Source: Candidatus Nitrosotalea okcheonensis (GTDB lineage Archaea > Thermoproteota > Nitrososphaeria > Nitrososphaerales > Nitrosopumilaceae). Taken from it: 64,000 nucleotides of DNA. Of the stretch, positions 18,510 through 25,454 are shown one piece after another. Position numbers and translations under genes: made by a program. The stretch lies in NCBI RefSeq assembly GCF_900177045.1, contig NZ_LT841358.1:17073-81072 (forward strand). The letters are read 5' to 3'. The notes under the pieces were generated by a model, which did not search any database, was not told the origin of the DNA, and saw only the letters and a list, made by a program, of their open reading frames with translations. Each line of letters starts with the position of its first letter. Within the stretch, counting starts at the first letter, position 1.

Positions 18510-19763
18510 ATGCTATAAAATGTTCATGTTATCTATGAATGACTTTTCGATGCTAATTTTATGAGATTTTCAATTTTATTTTCTCCCAAATCCAATTTGA
18601 TCCCTGCTTGTTCTGCGGGTGTCTTTCCAATTGATCCATGCTCTCTAATGAAGTTGTAATGAATTCGATAAGCATCTATTAATTTCTGTGCAGATTCTTT
18701 GTGATCCATGCCTCTCATTACCACTTCTCTATCCCTGAAAACTCCGTTCAATCGTTCTACTTTTTGGTTTAATCCGTTATGTCTCACACTAACAGACCTG
18801 ATGTTCTTGACTCTCTTGCCTTCCATAATATAGTATTCTTTCCAATATGCCTCATTGTAAGATTGATTTCCGTCATGAACTATGGCTATTGGCATCGGCG
18901 TCTTAGATTTTGCATCTTGGAATACTGCTCTTGCATCTGCAACCTCACGCCTTTGAGATACTTTTGAAGTAATCCAAAATCTAGTGGTATTGTCCATCAT
19001 ATTCCATAACCATTGATAATGTCCTTTTTCGTGGTGTTCTTTTCTTACATGAACCATCATTTCATCAACATGATATACACCTGACATTTCTTTTGGAACT
19101 AGAGAATCTACAAAGGGTGATACAACTTCACCAAATTTTTGAACCCAGTTTAGAATAGATCTGTGGCTAACCTCAATTCCATGAAATAGTTTGATATGTT
19201 CTGTTACTTTCCTTAGTGAAATTCCCTTGAAGTACAGATCTAATGCCACTGTAATTATCTTTGAATTTATCTTGTTGTAGGCAAAGCCCAGATTATCAGA
19301 CCACTTGCGGTTACATTCCTTGCACTTGAATCTCTGAATATCTCCGGATTTGTTATGTCTGATTCCTATCTTGATTACATTTATCGATCCACATTTACAG
19401 ATTAGTTCGCTATCTGCTTCAAGTTGTTTTACATCAGTGTTTGCAACGATTTTATTTCGTAACTCTTTTGAAATTAAAACTGCTTGAATGTGCTTACATT
19501 GTAGTCTTTTTTCCACATCGTCATATTTCTGGTCTTTATTGTACTTTGAAAGTCTGAAAACATAATCAGGACAAGAACAAGTCCAACCCTGTTTGTATTC
19601 ATGAATTGTGTCATACCAATTATCAGATGACTGTGATTTTACCTTGTAAGTTACTGCATTGATTCTCTTGATTTGATCATTGTGACCAACTATCGTTAGT
19701 GCTTTCATTTGTCTCATGTTGCCTTGTTTTCTATTGATGACCATCTATTACCTGCTATAGCAT
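18510..19763 (-). mobile_element. Insertion sequence with SWIM-DDE transposase (ends tentative)
   Basis: A single 403-aa transposase fills most of this 1.25-kb element. An 8-bp match ATGCTATA lies at 18510-18517 and, inverted, at 19756-19763, about 20 bp outside each end of the gene; it may be the tip of the terminal repeats, but no target duplication is obvious, so the ends are uncertain. The complete reading frame suggests the element could still be active. Confidence 0.55.
18533..19744 (-). CDS. DDE transposase with N-terminal SWIM zinc finger
   Basis: Domain order: SWIM zinc finger (C56, C58, C83, H85 in WTCSCPDY...LQCKH), a zinc ribbon (C117, C119, C141, C144), a helix-turn-helix (SLRKVTEHI...SHRSILNWVQKF), then an IS6-like RNase-H-fold core. 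The catalytic triad appears as D227 (HVDEMM), D291 (IVHDGNQSY) and E330 (QKVERLNGVFRDRE). The reading frame is intact at 403 aa. In-frame ATGs follow at codons 10 and 13. A TATA-like AT-rich tract shared with the divergent RHH gene lies upstream inside an inverted repeat. Confidence 0.92.
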   Translation of the reverse strand: MVINRKQGNMRQMKALTIVGHNDQIKRINAVTYKVKSQSSDNWYDTIHEYKQGWTCSCPDYVFRLSKYNKDQKYDDVEKRLQCKHIQAVLISKELRNKIVANTDVKQLEADSELICKCGSINVIKIGIRHNKSGDIQRFKCKECNRKWSDNLGFAYNKINSKIITVALDLYFKGISLRKVTEHIKLFHGIEVSHRSILNWVQKFGEVVSPFVDSLVPKEMSGVYHVDEMMVHVRKEHHEKGHYQWLWNMMDNTTRFWITSKVSQRREVADARAVFQDAKSKTPMPIAIVHDGNQSYNEAYWKEYYIMEGKRVKNIRSVSVRHNGLNQKVERLNGVFRDREVVMRGMDHKESAQKLIDAYRIHYNFIREHGSIGKTPAEQAGIKLDLGENKIENLIKLASKSHS

Positions 19764-19802
19764 ACCGCACTAATATTTATAAGGGTTGCTATAGATGGTA
19801 AT
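19747..19802. promoter_or_regulatory. Inverted-repeat operator around a bidirectional promoter
   Basis: ATTACCTGCTATAGCA (19747-19762) and TGCTATAGATGGTAAT (19787-19802) are inverted copies with two mismatches. They flank AATATTTATAA (19773-19783), which can serve as TATA box in both directions: toward the transposase start at 19744 and toward the RHH gene at 19811. The arrangement is what an autoregulating RHH repressor would bind; binding itself is inferred. Confidence 0.6.
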
Positions 19803-19810
19803 GTATGGCA

Positions 19811-19945
19811 ATGAAAAAGATCACGGTAGCAATTACTGAAGAACTTGAGAGAGAACTTGAGAAGGAACGAAAAGATAGACGATTTGAATCAGTACCAGAA
19901 GTTGTTAGAGTAATTCTTAGTGATTATTTTAGAAAAAACTCCTAG
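19811..19945 (+). CDS. 44-aa ribbon-helix-helix (CopG/Arc-type) protein
   Basis: A short gene encoding MKKITVAITEELERELEKER and ending VVRVILSDYFRKNS. The beta strand with alternating hydrophobics, then two helices joined by a SVPEVVR turn, is the RHH DNA-binding pattern of CopG/Arc proteins, and 44 aa is the minimal size. It diverges from the transposase across a symmetric promoter. Another in-frame-free ATG at 19801 gives a different frame and is not used. Likely a repressor of itself and of the transposase, or the antitoxin-like half of a lost pair; no toxin follows. Confidence 0.7.
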   Translation: MKKITVAITEELERELEKERKDRRFESVPEVVRVILSDYFRKNS

Positions 19946-19952
19946 AATAACA

Positions 19953-20357
19953 CTATACAATTATGGGTAGAAATCCAACTAACACAGAAAGCGATATTCC
20001 AACTTTTTCATTTCTACTAAATCTTCCTCCAAGTTGACCTCTTATAGGAACTAGATATGTCCAAATTCCAAGAAAAACAAGATATGATAAAAAGTAATGC
20101 TGATAATTTGCATAGAGATTGCCAAAGAAATTATCTGTCAAGAATGGCAAACCGAATAAAACAGCAATTTCTATAGTTCGTAATAGTAAACCGTCTGTAC
20201 GTGTTATGAATCGACGGTCAAATATGGTTCTAATTCCATTTCCAGTTCTTTGTACAATACGTCCATCAATAGTATAAATTAAATTAAAACTTGACAGAAA
20301 TCCTAACATTAGAAATGGACTAATTGATTCTGTCGTGGTTTGCCATGCTATGTTCAT
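19953..20357 (-). CDS. Small multi-pass membrane protein, unknown
   Basis: A 134-aa protein with three or four hydrophobic segments (PFLMLGFLSSFNLIY, IEIAVLFGLPFL, YFLSYLVFLGIWTYLVPI, GISLSVLVGFLPIIV) separated by short basic loops. I recognise no family. It lies inside the accessory island, tail to tail with the RHH gene at 7 bp. Support is the length of open frame and its membrane-protein composition. Confidence 0.5.
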   Translation of the reverse strand: MNIAWQTTTESISPFLMLGFLSSFNLIYTIDGRIVQRTGNGIRTIFDRRFITRTDGLLLRTIEIAVLFGLPFLTDNFFGNLYANYQHYFLSYLVFLGIWTYLVPIRGQLGGRFSRNEKVGISLSVLVGFLPIIV

Positions 20358-20400
20358 GTATTAATTGTTTATGACTAGTCTATTATGATCAAATTCTAAA

Positions 20401-20634
20401 TCAATTATCTTTGACTTTTAACATGTTGAATATTCTAATTGCCACAATCATAATTGTGATGGTAAACACTATCACAATGGAAATGTTGATCTTGTCTACA
20501 ATTAACATTTTTAGCGTTACAAACATGTCTGCAACCAATATTAGAAGGAAAATAAAAATTGCATTTTTTGTTAAGATGAATGGCTTATCAGAGGTCAAAA
20601 ACAACCCTAGCCAAAGTAGAAAATACTTTGGCAA
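20401..20634 (-). CDS. Possible two-TM small membrane protein
   Basis: A 77-aa frame with two hydrophobic helices (FIFLLILVADMFVTLKMLIV and IVIVFTITIMIVAIRIF) and a basic tail. It has no recognisable homology to me. It ends 44 bp before the preceding membrane gene starts, on the same strand, so the two could form a pair. A plus-strand frame over the same DNA is less convincing because it runs into the repeat. Confidence 0.4.
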   Translation of the reverse strand: MPKYFLLWLGLFLTSDKPFILTKNAIFIFLLILVADMFVTLKMLIVDKINISIVIVFTITIMIVAIRIFNMLKVKDN

Positions 20635-20649
20635 GAGTTTTTGGTTTGT

Positions 20650-20720
20650 AAACCCCGATTTTGCACACGGACAATTTCAAGGTGTCAAACCCCGTTCTCT
20701 TTCCAGAAGTTGATGGTAAG
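20650..20720 (+). repeat. Right copy of the dispersed repeat
   Basis: AAACCCCGATTTTGCACACG to CAAACCCCGTTCTCTTTCC and AGAAGTT, the plus-strand counterpart of 17800-17870. Within the aligned region there are substitutions but no length changes, so one frame translates alike in both (ending QTPFSFQKL). The 3' end continues TGATGGTAAG, also shared with the third copy at 21502-21540. Confidence 0.75.
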
Positions 20721-20903
20721 TTCTGCTAAGATGTCGATTTCATCATCTAAATTTACCGTGTTAAGATCGGGGGGTGATTATTTGAAAACAGATTTTGAAT
20801 ATGTTGTATGTTTCCAAGATTTTTTTCTGCTTTTGTTTCTATACTATCAATCAGTTCATGTTATTTGCTGACTAATTCTAGTAGCCTTTCTCTATTATTG
20901 AGT

Positions 20904-20980
20904 GGAAACCATGGATCAAATCTAGATTTAGGTCAAAACAAGATAGAAAATATTATCAGATTAGCCTCTAAAAATAATTC
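20904..20980 (+). pseudogene. Remnant of a second transposase (C-terminus only)
   Basis: Reading from 20904, the plus strand encodes GSNLDLGQNKIENIIRLASK, which aligns with the last residues of the complete transposase (GIKLDLGENKIENLIKLASK), and the DNA also matches recognisably. No other transposase sequence is visible upstream, so only the 3' tip survives. The remainder of the 318-bp gap between 20720 and 21038 holds no gene I can support. Confidence 0.7.
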
Positions 20981-21037
20981 ATTATATAAGATTGTACTAG
21001 TTCAATCATTAAAAATGCTTTTCTAGTCTCTTGCTCT

Positions 21038-21457
21038 ATGATACAAAAGATGCCCTCAACAACAGAGAAGACAAAAATTCTCATCGTTGATGATGAACAC
21101 GACATAGCTAATTCGCTCAAAAAAGGATTAGAATCCAGGGGATATGCCATTGATGTATTTATTGATCCTCAAGAAGCATTAGAGAATTACAAAGTAGGTA
21201 AATATGATCTTTGTATTTTTGATATTCGAATGCCAAATATGAATGGTTTTCAGCTGTATGTTGAGATAAAAAAGTTAGATCGTAATGTAAAGATCTGTTT
21301 CTGTACTGCACATGAGTCAGAATATCATGAAGAATTTCATAAAGCATTTCCTGAATTAGATGAAAAATATTTTATTTCAAAACCAGCTACGTTGACCCAA
21401 TTGGTTACCCGTATCGAAAAAGAATTAGAAAACGGGTCTTCAGGACAACATTACTGA
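21038..21457 (+). CDS. Single-domain response regulator (CheY-like receiver)
   Basis: A stand-alone receiver of 139 aa. The acidic pocket is D18/D19 (ILIVDDEHD), the phosphoacceptor is D62 in CIFDIRMPNMNG, the switch threonine is T90 (CFCTAHE) and the conserved lysine is K115 (FISKPATL). There is no output domain. No histidine kinase is adjacent; the nearest is at 58.4 kb. The first ATG (MIQKM) is used; ATG at codon 5 is possible. Confidence 0.92.
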   Translation: MIQKMPSTTEKTKILIVDDEHDIANSLKKGLESRGYAIDVFIDPQEALENYKVGKYDLCIFDIRMPNMNGFQLYVEIKKLDRNVKICFCTAHESEYHEEFHKAFPELDEKYFISKPATLTQLVTRIEKELENGSSGQHY

Positions 21458-21501
21458 TGTAAAGATATTTTCTTATCTTTTATCTCCCGGAAATTAATGC
21501 C

Positions 21502-21540
21502 TGTATCAAACCCTTCATCTTACCAGATCTTGATGGTAAC
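21502..21540 (+). repeat. Third, shorter copy of the dispersed repeat
   Basis: Reads TGTATCAAACCCTTCATC, TTACCAGATCTTGATGGTAA, aligning with the 3' half of the copy at 20650-20720 with roughly three quarters identity and two short gaps. It lies just after the receiver gene and has the same orientation as the second copy. Confidence 0.55.
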
Positions 21541-21569
21541 TTTTTGCAATTTAATGATTGGTGATATAT

Positions 21570-21938
21570 TCACTTGGTAATTATTTGGTTTTTCAACCAC
21601 TGTGCAATCTGTTTTGTAGCCTCATTGTGTGACATGTCAATTATTGGTAAGAGAACATTGTTGTTATTATTTTTCAGGTATTGTTTGTATTGCGGCATCT
21701 CGGTGTATTCTATTGCTGCAAAATGTATCTTGCCTTCTATCTGGTCCTTGATAATCTCAGGAGTGGGAGGAAAACCTTGTGGTTCGTATAATATTCCATC
21801 TGCCCACCGCGCTGGAGGCGCAGAGCTACCGAGAGGTACATTGTTGGTCTTGATACTTAGAAAATCATCAATGCTGTTGACTTTGACAAGCTCATGAATT
21901 ATTATTTCGTTTATTGGTTGGTGTCTGATTATTACCAT
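21570..21938 (-). CDS. Hypothetical protein, 122 aa
   Basis: A soluble protein with no family I recognise. Visible features are an N-terminal MVIIRHQPINEIIIHELVKV strand-helix, a proline-rich middle (SSAPPARWADGILYEPQGFPPTP) and an amphipathic C-terminal helix (HNEATKQIAQWLKNQI). No cysteine or catalytic motif stands out. It is alone on the minus strand between the receiver and the chlorite-dismutase-family gene. Its start ATG 21938 is followed upstream by AT-rich DNA. Confidence 0.55.
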   Translation of the reverse strand: MVIIRHQPINEIIIHELVKVNSIDDFLSIKTNNVPLGSSAPPARWADGILYEPQGFPPTPEIIKDQIEGKIHFAAIEYTEMPQYKQYLKNNNNNVLLPIIDMSHNEATKQIAQWLKNQIITK

Positions 21939-22004
21939 ATTTCTAAAGAAATTAGTGTATCATTTAATGGATCCGATTCACTTTATTTGAGATATCTTCC
22001 AGAA

Positions 22005-22097
22005 CTAGTATGACTGGAGAACAAGAACAATCATTACAATCGTAAATGCAGTAAAGATGGATCCGATTCCTATTGCCATCTTGGTGTTTCTACTCAT
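22005..22097 (-). CDS. Possible 30-aa single-TM peptide
   Basis: A short frame encoding MSRNTKMAIGIGSIFTAFTI followed by VMIVLVLQSY: a basic N-terminus and one membrane helix. TATA-like AAAATATATGAG precedes the ATG. Length alone gives little statistical support; composition and position in an otherwise empty 283-bp gap make it plausible. Confidence 0.4.
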   Translation of the reverse strand: MSRNTKMAIGIGSIFTAFTIVMIVLVLQSY

Positions 22098-22221
22098 ATA
22101 TTTTCTACTCCCATTTCGCTAATTTAAGACATTACATGTATGTCAAAATACAGATTTTGGTTTTACCAAACTTGGTTAACTTGATTAGATTTTAAATAAG
22201 GTAACAATAATTCTAGTCTGC

Positions 22222-22893
22222 ATGAGCGAACAACCAAGGCAATTTTTCAATTTCTCATTTTTTAAGGTAGATCCAAAATGGAGATGGATGGCAGATCTTG
22301 CAAAAGAAGAATCTGCAAAAGAAGTAGAAATTGTCCTTAAGAACTCACAAATAAAGTACAGGACATATTCTACCTTGGGTCTTAGAGATGATGCAGAGTT
22401 TTTGTTATGGTTTGTATCTGATTCTATTGAAAAAATCCAGGATATAATATCTAAACTATACCTTACAGTCTTTGGAAAATATATTGTACCAACTCATGTC
22501 TATCTGTCCAACACAAGACCATCAATGTATGCTGATAGCAAAACACAACGTGGTTGGCTTGGGGGAGAGGATCAAAAAAAATATGCCATCGTATATCCCT
22601 TTATCAAAACACGAGAATGGTATCTACTGCCGCTTGAAAAGAGAAAAGAGATGATGGGGGAGCACATACAGGTTGGACACAAATATCCTGAAGTTTTACT
22701 CAATACGTCATATTCATTTGGAATACATGATGAAGACTTTATGCTTGCATTTGAAACCGATACTCTGCACAAGTTTCAGGATCTGATCATGGACTTGAGA
22801 GAAACTCAAGTCAGTGGATACATTGCAGTAGATACACCAATGATTGTATGCGTCAAAAAAGATATTGTCTCTTTGATTAGGAGTCTTGGATGA
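22222..22893 (+). CDS. Chlorite dismutase-family heme protein (HemQ/coproheme decarboxylase-like)
   Basis: The 223-aa protein has the two-barrel chlorite-dismutase family layout. Diagnostic parts are FFKVDPKWRW at the start, REWYLLPLEKRKEMMGEHIQ and VGHKYPEVLLNTSYSFGIHD, where family members carry the proximal heme histidine; H148 is the likely ligand by position. This matches the HemQ/Cld-like group rather than demonstrated chlorite dismutases. In actinobacteria and firmicutes HemQ turns coproheme into heme; with Ahb genes 3-6 kb away a late heme role is attractive, but detoxification or heme transfer is possible. Its TGA overlaps the next ATG. Confidence 0.88.
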   Translation: MSEQPRQFFNFSFFKVDPKWRWMADLAKEESAKEVEIVLKNSQIKYRTYSTLGLRDDAEFLLWFVSDSIEKIQDIISKLYLTVFGKYIVPTHVYLSNTRPSMYADSKTQRGWLGGEDQKKYAIVYPFIKTREWYLLPLEKRKEMMGEHIQVGHKYPEVLLNTSYSFGIHDEDFMLAFETDTLHKFQDLIMDLRETQVSGYIAVDTPMIVCVKKDIVSLIRSLG

Positions 22894-23438
22894 TGAAGGC
22901 TCTAAAAGAGTGGGCTACCGTAATAACTGCGCTTGAAAATGGAGACCAAACAGTTCTGCTTCGAAAGGGAGGAATACTTGAGACTGCATCAGGCTTTAAG
23001 GTAGAGGATAAAAAATTTGCACTCTTTCCAACATATGAACACCAAGACAACTCTTCTTTAAAATCACAGTTTTACAGATATCTTGCTGATGTGAGAGAAC
23101 AAAAACCCAAAGATGGTGTAAACAAAATTACATCTTATGCTGAAGTACTTGCAGAGCATGATGTTTCTTCCATGAAAAAAATTGAAGAATTGTCAAGATT
23201 TCATATCTGGAGCGATTCCTATATTGTAGAGCGGATGAACTGGATGCCACAAAAACCCATGACTGCAATGTTTCTCAAGGTGTACCAGATTCCTTCTATT
23301 GAGATTCCGGTTCTTCCTGAATATCACGGTTGCAAATCTTGGATAGAATTAAATGCTAATACTGGAGATGGATCAGCTGTTTTAAATGAGACAGATCTTC
23401 AGCAACAATTATCAGAGTTTAGGAGTATTGTGAATTGA
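22890..23438 (+). CDS. DUF1802 family protein
   Basis: The 182-aa protein shows the DUF1802 signature near its N-terminus: LKEWATVITALENGDQTVLL, RKGGILE, FALFPTYEHQ, and later FHIWSDSYIVERMNW. The family's function is unknown. It overlaps the Cld-family gene by ATGA and the aldo/keto reductase by TTGA, so the three genes are translationally linked and may share a pathway. Confidence 0.85.
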   Translation: MMKALKEWATVITALENGDQTVLLRKGGILETASGFKVEDKKFALFPTYEHQDNSSLKSQFYRYLADVREQKPKDGVNKITSYAEVLAEHDVSSMKKIEELSRFHIWSDSYIVERMNWMPQKPMTAMFLKVYQIPSIEIPVLPEYHGCKSWIELNANTGDGSAVLNETDLQQQLSEFRSIVN

Positions 23439-24433
23439 AATATAGAAAGCTAGGAAAGAGTGGAATTAATGTCTCTGAAATTGGGTTTGGAGCATGGACT
23501 CTCGGTCTTGACTGGTGGGGCAAAAAAATCGAAGATGATGAAGCCAAGAGAATGCTAAAACGTGCATTTGATCTGGGAATTAATTATTTTGAGACCGGGG
23601 ATATTTATGGAAGGGGAAAAAGTGAGAAATTAATTGGTGAGGTATTCTCCGGGATGAGAAACCAAGTTGTCTTGTCTACAAAGTATGGATATGATATTTA
23701 TTCAAATGAACAGATAGGTCACAAGGAACTTCCTCAAAAATTTACAGCTGAATTTACTGATTTTGCCTTGAAGAAAAGCCTTGAACGACTACAAACAGAT
23801 TATGTTGACGTATATGGATTACACAACCCAAAGATCTCAACCATACGTGACAAACAAGTTTTCGAATTCTTGGACAAAAAAACAAAAGAAGGACTTATCA
23901 AAAGTTACCAAATTGCACTCGGTCCTGCCATTGGATGGACCCAAGAGGGAATTGAATCCATGAGGATAACTAATACTACTGCAGTACAGACTGTATACAA
24001 TATTCTTGAACAAAATCCAGGAAACACGCTAATCAATGAGGCAGAAAAGAATAATGTTGGAATTCTAGTTCGTGTACCTGATGCCTCTGGAATACTGACC
24101 GGTAAAGTAAATGCAGACACAAAAATTAGCGAAAAGGATCATCGTTCTGTAAGAAGCGGAAACTGGATACAAGAGGCGCTAAAGAAAGTTGATCAATTGA
24201 TGCCTATAGCAAAAAGAAACGGCTTGAATATTACAGAACTTGCAATCAAGTTTATTTTATCGCAAAAATCTGTCTCATCAGTATTGCCCACGGTTGTAAG
24301 TGAAGAAGAGATTGAAATGTTCTCCGCAATGTCTGATGGCAAGTATCTAAACGATGCTGACAAAAACGAGATAGTTGGGCTTTTCAACCAGTGGCCGTCA
24401 TATGATCTAAAGGCTTCTGTACAAACAGCCTAA
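23435..24433 (+). CDS. Aldo/keto reductase
   Basis: NAD(P)H-dependent oxidoreductase of the AKR superfamily. The TIM-barrel signature starts at RKLGKSGINVSEIGFGAWTLG. The catalytic tetrad is D56, Y58 (FETGDIYGRG), K83 (LSTKYGY) and H130 (VYGLHNP). The C-terminal cofactor region is KFILSQKSVSSVLPTV. Length 332 aa is normal. The start is TTG in a 4-bp overlap with DUF1802. Substrate cannot be told from sequence. Confidence 0.93.
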   Translation: MKYRKLGKSGINVSEIGFGAWTLGLDWWGKKIEDDEAKRMLKRAFDLGINYFETGDIYGRGKSEKLIGEVFSGMRNQVVLSTKYGYDIYSNEQIGHKELPQKFTAEFTDFALKKSLERLQTDYVDVYGLHNPKISTIRDKQVFEFLDKKTKEGLIKSYQIALGPAIGWTQEGIESMRITNTTAVQTVYNILEQNPGNTLINEAEKNNVGILVRVPDASGILTGKVNADTKISEKDHRSVRSGNWIQEALKKVDQLMPIAKRNGLNITELAIKFILSQKSVSSVLPTVVSEEEIEMFSAMSDGKYLNDADKNEIVGLFNQWPSYDLKASVQTA

Positions 24434-24499
24434 GTCTTATTTACAAATCACTGGAAAAATAAAACAAATTATATTCAAAGACGAATTAACACAAGTGAA

Positions 24500-25030
24500 A
24501 TGGCTGTAAATCCCAAGAAGACGTCCACTATGACGTTCCGAATCGATGAAGATGTATTAAAAAAACTTCGTTCTGAATCAGAACATCGGGAAACCAGTCT
24601 CAATACATTTGTCAACCACATTTTCAAAAGATATGTCGAGTGGGACATGTATGAAGCAAAAGTGGGAATGATTCCAATTGCAAAGCCGATCATTTTAGAA
24701 CTTTTTGGAAATCTAACCAAAGATCATGTTGTTGACATGGCAACTCGCATTGGGAAAAATGTAGTCAGAGATACGGCATTGTTCATGCGTGGAGATTTTA
24801 ACCTGAACTCATTCATATCTTGGTTTGAGGCTAGAATGCGTGCCTCTTCGATTGAAATAAATCATAACATAAAAAATAATGTCCATACGTTTATCATAAA
24901 ACACGACCTTGGGGAAAATTGGTCTCTTTATCATACTACTGTACTTGGGCTGATCTTTCGTGAAGTTTTGGATACGACAGCTGATTTTGAATACAACGCT
25001 GGCATGATGGCGTTTAAATTTACTGAATAA
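24500..25030 (+). CDS. RHH-type N-terminus fused to an unknown domain
   Basis: Residues 8-45 (TMTFRIDEDVLKKLRSESEH...SLNTFVNHIFKRYVEW) look like a ribbon-helix-helix DNA-binding unit. The remaining 130 residues form an alpha/beta domain with KNNVHTFIIKHDLGENWSLY and a hydrophobic helix GLIFREVL; no named domain is recognised. A transcription regulator with a sensing domain is the simplest reading. It follows the aldo/keto reductase by 66 bp on the same strand. Confidence 0.7.
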   Translation: MAVNPKKTSTMTFRIDEDVLKKLRSESEHRETSLNTFVNHIFKRYVEWDMYEAKVGMIPIAKPIILELFGNLTKDHVVDMATRIGKNVVRDTALFMRGDFNLNSFISWFEARMRASSIEINHNIKNNVHTFIIKHDLGENWSLYHTTVLGLIFREVLDTTADFEYNAGMMAFKFTE

Positions 25031-25104
25031 ATAATTGCATACGATTGCAAGTGTTTGCAAATGAATTCAGTCTAATCACTCTTGTTATATTTCTGTAGTC
25101 TAGT

Positions 25105-25434
25105 ATGCTAGTAATGCAAGTGTTACAACAGGGAAGAATACTTGAAAACAAAGACGCGGACAATATCTTAAAAATAATGTCAAATGACCAAGCTATGACT
25201 ATACTTAGATCTACCATTGACACGCCAAAATCAGCATGGGATATTAGCGTCATGTCTGGGGTTCCGCTAACCCAGGTATATAGGTGGGTTAGGAGGCTTC
25301 ACACATCTGGACTTGTACGTGTATCGGGCGACACAAATTTGTCTGGCAAAAAATTCTTCATGTATCAAAGCAAGGTAAGCTCAATCAAGGTAACATTGAC
25401 ATCCATCACAGAATCAGTGATGGAGATATCCTAG
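25105..25434 (+). CDS. Winged-helix (ArsR-like) transcription regulator
   Basis: The 109-aa protein is mostly one wHTH domain: IMSNDQAMTILRSTIDTPKS, WDISVMSGVPLTQVYRWVRR (recognition helix), LHTSGLVRVSG, then a wing and a C-terminal beta segment. There are no metal-binding cysteines typical of ArsR metal sensors. It faces the AhbA-AhbB gene tail to tail 20 bp away. Target genes are unknown. Confidence 0.8.
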   Translation: MLVMQVLQQGRILENKDADNILKIMSNDQAMTILRSTIDTPKSAWDISVMSGVPLTQVYRWVRRLHTSGLVRVSGDTNLSGKKFFMYQSKVSSIKVTLTSITESVMEIS

Positions 25435-25454
25435 AAATTTATTTTATAATGTGA

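Noticed and set aside
18510-19763. Firm terminal inverted repeats for the insertion sequence
   Set aside because: Only 8 bp match at the presumed ends and no target duplication is visible, so the ends are given only as tentative.
20411-20713. Plus-strand frame of 100 aa in the island
   Set aside because: It runs through the dispersed repeat and has no coherent composition; the minus-strand membrane protein is somewhat more plausible.
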